From: an uncultured Prevotellaceae bacterium
Lineage (GTDB): Bacteria; Bacteroidota; Bacteroidia; Bacteroidales; Bacteroidaceae
NCBI GenBank assembly: GCA_902799765.1
Contig: CADCBZ010000003.1
Span: 1 to 64,000, forward strand
Direction of reading: 5' to 3'
Length of the DNA: 64,000 bases
Shown here: piece after piece, positions 60,617 through 64,000 of the stretch
Position numbering within the stretch: position 1 is the stretch's first letter
Layout: each line of letters starts with the position of its first letter
The notes under the pieces: generated by a model
Database searches by the model: none
Told to the model about the DNA's origin: nothing
The model's input: only the letters and a program-made list of their open reading frames with translations
Made by a program: the position numbers and the translations under genes

Positions 60617-61351
60617 ATGGAACTAACGACATACACGAAAGCACAGATTAACAACAACATCAGTAAGTTGTTGGAGGAAGGCAAGAGCAACGACGATGCG
60701 CTCCACTTCTTCCTCAAGATGAAAATGGTGAACGACCTGGGTCCCGAGCGCCCCTTCATCACGAAAGCACCTTCGCCCGCCGAAGTCAAGATTCACCTGC
60801 TTGGCTATGACGACATTCCCCAAGATGACGTCATACTGGAACTGCCGAATCAGGCTAAAAACAACACCCAGAGACTGGTATTCAAACTGTCGCCCGCCTA
60901 CGCGCTCTACGTAGAGAAGGTTCATGACTCCTTGCAAGTCACCGTCAATGGGAAGAATCTCACCGCCATGTACCTGAAGACATTCCGTGCAGCGGACATC
61001 GCACTGTGGATGATACGTCAGAGGCATAAACTCGACAAATACATCGAAGAATGGGACTCCGTCCTGGATCTTGCCTGTAAGAAATCCAAACTCGACCGCA
61101 TGGCATTCCTCAAGATCAGGGCCATCTTCACCGAGGCCATGAAGGACTACCCCAGACTCAAGTATGTAATTGTCGAGCAGAAGCGACGCGCCAGAATCAG
61201 GGTAAAGATCCCCAACACCGATGTCGGGGTCTACATCGATGCCTGGTGGGGATCCTACGAGGAAAAGCTCCCCCCGCAGATCGAAAGTCTGAAACTGCTG
61301 CTCGACGCTCATCGCAAGAGCTGCTTAAAGAATTTCTTTGTTCATCACTAA
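60617..61351 (+). CDS. Protein of unknown function in the AAA+/MoxR operon
   Basis: 244 residues from the ATG at 60617; the longer frame from 60506 would overlap the phosphoesterase by 95 bases and was rejected. It is charged and alpha/beta, with a helical start (TYTKAQINNNISKLLEEG), a beta segment resembling a small scaffold (KIHLLGYDDIPQDDVILELP) and a helix-rich end (KLLLDAHRKSC). There are no membrane segments, Cys clusters or catalytic motifs that I can name. It lies 16 bases after the phosphoesterase and 34 before the MoxR gene. It may be the target or adaptor of the neighbouring ATPases. Confidence 0.65.
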   Translation: MELTTYTKAQINNNISKLLEEGKSNDDALHFFLKMKMVNDLGPERPFITKAPSPAEVKIHLLGYDDIPQDDVILELPNQAKNNTQRLVFKLSPAYALYVEKVHDSLQVTVNGKNLTAMYLKTFRAADIALWMIRQRHKLDKYIEEWDSVLDLACKKSKLDRMAFLKIRAIFTEAMKDYPRLKYVIVEQKRRARIRVKIPNTDVGVYIDAWWGSYEEKLPPQIESLKLLLDAHRKSCLKNFFVHH

Positions 61352-61385
61352 TTTTTTACCTTTTTACTTTTTTACTTTTACAATT

Positions 61386-62513
61386 ATGTCAGTATCGATT
61401 AATATTTCAGAACTGAAGGAGACACTAGAGTTAACTCCTTCCACCCAGAACATCATGCTCGTGGGCAAGCACGGCATCGGTAAGTCGGAAATCCTCACCA
61501 GCTTCTTCAACGAGAAGGGGCTGAAAGTAGTCACCCTGTTCCTCGGACAGATGGCCGACCCGGGCGACATCATCGGCATCCCCTCCAAGGTGGAGAAGCA
61601 GGATGCAGCGGGAAAGGCCACCGCGCGCACCGACTTCACCCCACCCTATTGGTTCCCACAGGACGGTCAGCCGATTGTCCTCTTCCTCGACGAACTGAAT
61701 CGCGCCCGTCCTGAGATCCTGCAGACGGTGATGGACCTCACCCTGAACCGTAAGTTGGCAGGCAAGGCTTTGCCCGAAGGCAGTCACGTGATATCAGCCG
61801 TGAATGAGGGTGAGGAATACCAGCTCACCGACCTCGACCCTGCCCTCGTGAGCCGTTTCAACATCTATGAGTTCAAGCCCACCGTGGAGGAATGGCTCAA
61901 CTGGGCTGCCGGTCAGAAGCTCGACGAGCGCGTCGTCAACTTCATCCAGGACAACCCGACCTGGCTCGACGGCGACCCCAACTCCAAGGAATACAAGGGC
62001 CTCGACAAGAGCGCCGACCGTCGTGCGTGGAAGCATGTCTCCGACATCCTGCTCAAGGTGGACACCATCAAGGACATCCACAAGCGCATCATCGCCGGCA
62101 TCGTGGGTGTCGGTGCTGCCGCCGCCTTCATCCAGAGTGTCCAGCAGCACAAGGTCATCACGGGCAAAGACCTCCTGTTGAAGTATGACAAGACCATCAA
62201 GACCGTGGAGAAATATCAGCTCCACGAGTATGCCATCCTCAACGAGGCTATATTCCGCTACCTCGAGAACGCCAAACTCAACGAACGTGAGAAGAAGGAG
62301 GCTGCCGACAGCCTCGGTCAGTACATCAACTTCCTCCGCACGAAGAAAAAGCGAGAGGCACTTGCCAACTTCACCAACATCTTCGAGAAGGGCACCTATG
62401 AGAAGGCCATCGCCTTCATGGTGGTCAACGCCTCATCGGTCTACGACATGCTGAATGAGTATGTTGATTCATTGGTTCCCGCCTCTTCAACCTCCAAATC
62501 AAAAGGTAATTAA
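61386..62513 (+). CDS. MoxR-family AAA+ ATPase
   Basis: 375 residues from the ATG at 61386. Walker A is LVGKHGIGKSE (26-34), Walker B LFLDELNRARPEIL (99-112), sensor 1 region SAVNEGEEYQ and Arg finger DPALVSRF. The typical MoxR insertion before Walker B carries FTPPYWFPQDG. The C-terminal 150 residues are helical and not the standard MoxR lid. MoxR ATPases act with von Willebrand factor A partners to insert metals or remodel targets. The VWA partner gene starts three bases after the stop, strong support for a functional pair. A TTTTTTACC repeat tract precedes the start. Confidence 0.9.
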   Translation: MSVSINISELKETLELTPSTQNIMLVGKHGIGKSEILTSFFNEKGLKVVTLFLGQMADPGDIIGIPSKVEKQDAAGKATARTDFTPPYWFPQDGQPIVLFLDELNRARPEILQTVMDLTLNRKLAGKALPEGSHVISAVNEGEEYQLTDLDPALVSRFNIYEFKPTVEEWLNWAAGQKLDERVVNFIQDNPTWLDGDPNSKEYKGLDKSADRRAWKHVSDILLKVDTIKDIHKRIIAGIVGVGAAAAFIQSVQQHKVITGKDLLLKYDKTIKTVEKYQLHEYAILNEAIFRYLENAKLNEREKKEAADSLGQYINFLRTKKKREALANFTNIFEKGTYEKAIAFMVVNASSVYDMLNEYVDSLVPASSTSKSKGN

Positions 62514-62516
62514 AAT

Positions 62517-63629
62517 ATGCTGGAACGAATAGCCCAAATAACAGAACGCTGGTTTCTCAGCGAAGAACCCCTGTTCTCTGCTTTCTGCACCCACCGGGTG
62601 GCAGAAAACAGAGAGATGTCCTGCCACGTCCGTGTGGGCAAGGGTGTCATCGAGGTCAACCCCGACCTGTGTGAAACCATCACCGACAGGGAACTGGAAG
62701 AGCGCCTCCGCATAGAGGTCATCCGCATCCTGCTGAAACACCCCTACGACCGTCAGCCCGACGGCTGTAGCATCCTGGCAAGAGCCTTGGGAAGCAACTG
62801 TGTCATTGGCGACTCCTACCGTTTCCAGAAGGTTCAGATGGAGAAACCCCAGGATTTCGAACTGCCCTCCAACCAGCACTTCGAGTACTATGCGCGCCGC
62901 ATCCAGGGGATGCTTCCTCAGGTTAAAATGAGTCTGACCGGAGATTCTGACGGGGATGCCGATGGCAATTCAGACCTCGCTGCCAACTGGCAGCAAGACG
63001 AACTCATGGCCGCCCAGATCAACGAAACCATCCGCAACGTGAACGGATGGGGCTCCATGCCTGGGAAACTGGTAGAGGAAATCATCGCCTCCACCAAGGC
63101 CCGCGTCGACTACCGTAAAATTCTGGCAGGCTTCCGCGCCACTATTCTCTCTGAGAAGCGCAAGCTCACACGCATGCGCCCCAACCGTCGCTTTGGCTTC
63201 GACGCCATGGGCAGCCGTTACGATTTCACCACCCGGTTGATTATCGGTGTGGATTGCAGCGGCAGCATCACTAAGAATGACCTCAAGAACTTCTACTCCA
63301 CCATCAACCGTTTCTTCAAATACGGCATCAAACAGATCGACGTCGTGCAGTTTGACGTCAATCTGGGCGAAGTGCAGACGCTCCTCAAAGCCTCTGAGAA
63401 CATCAAGGTCAAAGGACGTGGCGGCACTTGCTTCCAGCCCTTCATCGACTTCGTGGCCAAGCATCCCGAATACGATGGGGCACTCATCTATACCGATGGC
63501 TATGCGCCGAAGCCCAAGATTCCCGTTGGCATGCGCTCGCCCCTCTGTTGGGTACTCCGCTCAGAGAAAGAGCTGAAAGAGCATGAAGACTGGATGCGTC
63601 AATCCGGCCGCGTCTGCTTCATAGAGTAG
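62517..63629 (+). CDS. VWA-domain protein (DUF2201-like), MoxR partner
   Basis: 370 residues. The N-terminal 110 residues match the putative metallopeptidase-like domain that precedes VWA in DUF2201 proteins, but without a clear HExxH (RIEVIRILLKHP only). The C-terminal VWA domain has a complete metal-ion-dependent adhesion site: DCSGS at 246-250 in IIGVDCSGSITKND, Thr in RGGTCFQP and Asp in YTDGYAP. A Gly/Asp-rich segment (142-152) lies in the linker. It should form a pair with the MoxR ATPase, as RavA does with ViaA. It is the last gene of the operon; sbcD follows from its own promoter. Confidence 0.88.
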   Translation: MLERIAQITERWFLSEEPLFSAFCTHRVAENREMSCHVRVGKGVIEVNPDLCETITDRELEERLRIEVIRILLKHPYDRQPDGCSILARALGSNCVIGDSYRFQKVQMEKPQDFELPSNQHFEYYARRIQGMLPQVKMSLTGDSDGDADGNSDLAANWQQDELMAAQINETIRNVNGWGSMPGKLVEEIIASTKARVDYRKILAGFRATILSEKRKLTRMRPNRRFGFDAMGSRYDFTTRLIIGVDCSGSITKNDLKNFYSTINRFFKYGIKQIDVVQFDVNLGEVQTLLKASENIKVKGRGGTCFQPFIDFVAKHPEYDGALIYTDGYAPKPKIPVGMRSPLCWVLRSEKELKEHEDWMRQSGRVCFIE

Positions 63630-63678
63630 TTGTTTTGTTAAATCAGTCTAAATCTTTGTGGAATTGGGATGTTTTTCC

Positions 63679-63686
63679 TATCTTTG
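63679..63686 (+). promoter_or_regulatory. -7 promoter element of sbcD
   Basis: TATCTTTG followed by CAAGG, 29 bases before the ATG at 63716. Confidence 0.55.
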
Positions 63687-63715
63687 CAAGGCAATAACTT
63701 AAAACAATAGTATTA

Positions 63716-64000
63716 ATGAAGATATTAGCTACAGGCGACTGGCATCTCGGCAATATGTTTCATGGAAACGACCGACTGCCCGAACACAAACATTTCCTTT
63801 CGTGGTTACTCTCACAGATAGAGGATCAGCAGCCCGATGCGCTTCTGATTGCAGGCGATGTCTTTGATAATGGCAATCCCTCTGCAGCAGCACAGTCCCT
63901 TTACTATGGTTTCCTTGCTGATGCCAGTGAGAAATGCTCGTCGATGCAAATCATCATCATAGCAGGCAATCACGACTCTGCCAACAGGCTCGAGGCCCCT
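63716..64000 (+). CDS. sbcD: SbcD/Mre11-type exonuclease subunit, N-terminal part (cut by window edge)
   Basis: The visible 95 residues begin MKILATGDWHLGNMFHGNDR and contain the Mre11/SbcD metal motifs GDWHLG, AGDVFD and AGNHDS in the expected order. SbcD forms the nuclease of the SbcCD complex, which opens hairpins and processes double-strand breaks; the SbcC ATPase gene is expected just beyond the right edge. The gene has its own promoter and is the first clearly conserved housekeeping repair gene after the accessory block. Confidence 0.92.
   Translation, partial: MKILATGDWHLGNMFHGNDRLPEHKHFLSWLLSQIEDQQPDALLIAGDVFDNGNPSAAAQSLYYGFLADASEKCSSMQIIIIAGNHDSANRLEAP

Overview
The window looks like a chromosomal segment of a Bacteroidales bacterium, most probably a Prevotellaceae (Prevotella-like) gut or rumen species. 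The evidence is many -7 promoter elements of the form TAnnTTTG, an RprX/RprY-type two-component pair, a short RpoD-like sigma factor without region 1.1, an EF-G2-type GTPase paralogue, BspA-type leucine-rich repeat proteins and an M13 peptidase. Species cannot be fixed from the sequence alone.

Layout. 1-1725: right end of an integrative element (GNAT/small-partner pair, tyrosine recombinase, 3' fragment of a tRNA followed by that tRNA's probable terminator). 1743-9766: S41 protease, broken HU-like gene, candidate small RNA, SDR/arylsulfotransferase fused frame, rpsF-rpsR-rplI, and rprX-rprY with a small membrane protein. Five genes here carry deletion-like lesions, so this part is either decaying or misassembled. 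9922-13370: EF-G2 paralogue and hemW. 13373-25639: a tightly packed eight-gene minus-strand operon. It starts with a phospho-signalling set (zinc-ribbon protein, Ser/Thr kinase, four-module AAA+ ATPase, FHA protein, PP2C phosphatase) and continues into metA, a U32 peptidase-family gene and a lipoprotein/membrane gene. 25756-38508: housekeeping and envelope genes (pepO, ABC-F, LolA-like, tex, a secreted protein of unknown family, a CDF transporter, a HAD phosphatase, a WYL regulator, alanine dehydrogenase). 38939-39811: an RpoD-like sigma factor.

39791-47411 is the most unusual part. Two divergent operons share a 144-bp promoter region and encode six proteins concerned with ADP-ribose and ribosyl chemistry: a PfkB-kinase/YqiA-esterase fusion, a nucleoside deoxyribosyltransferase-like protein, an HD/PARG-type macrodomain fusion, a double-SIS/ADP-ribosylglycohydrolase fusion, a DUF3990-type ADP-ribosyltransferase-fold protein and a NADAR protein. 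The individual families are known; this combination suggests a complete attach-remove-recycle circuit for ADP-ribose, acting either as a toxin-antitoxin or defence system or as nucleotide repair and salvage.

47426-64000 continues as an accessory region: two Fic proteins flank an AddB/AddA-like nuclease-helicase pair, small secreted lipoprotein and LRR proteins, a HAD phosphatase, an LRR-tailed protein, and a six-gene set of AAA+ ATPase, calcineurin-like phosphoesterase, unknown protein, MoxR ATPase, VWA protein and the start of sbcD at the right edge. No rRNA, complete tRNA, CRISPR array or insertion sequence was found.
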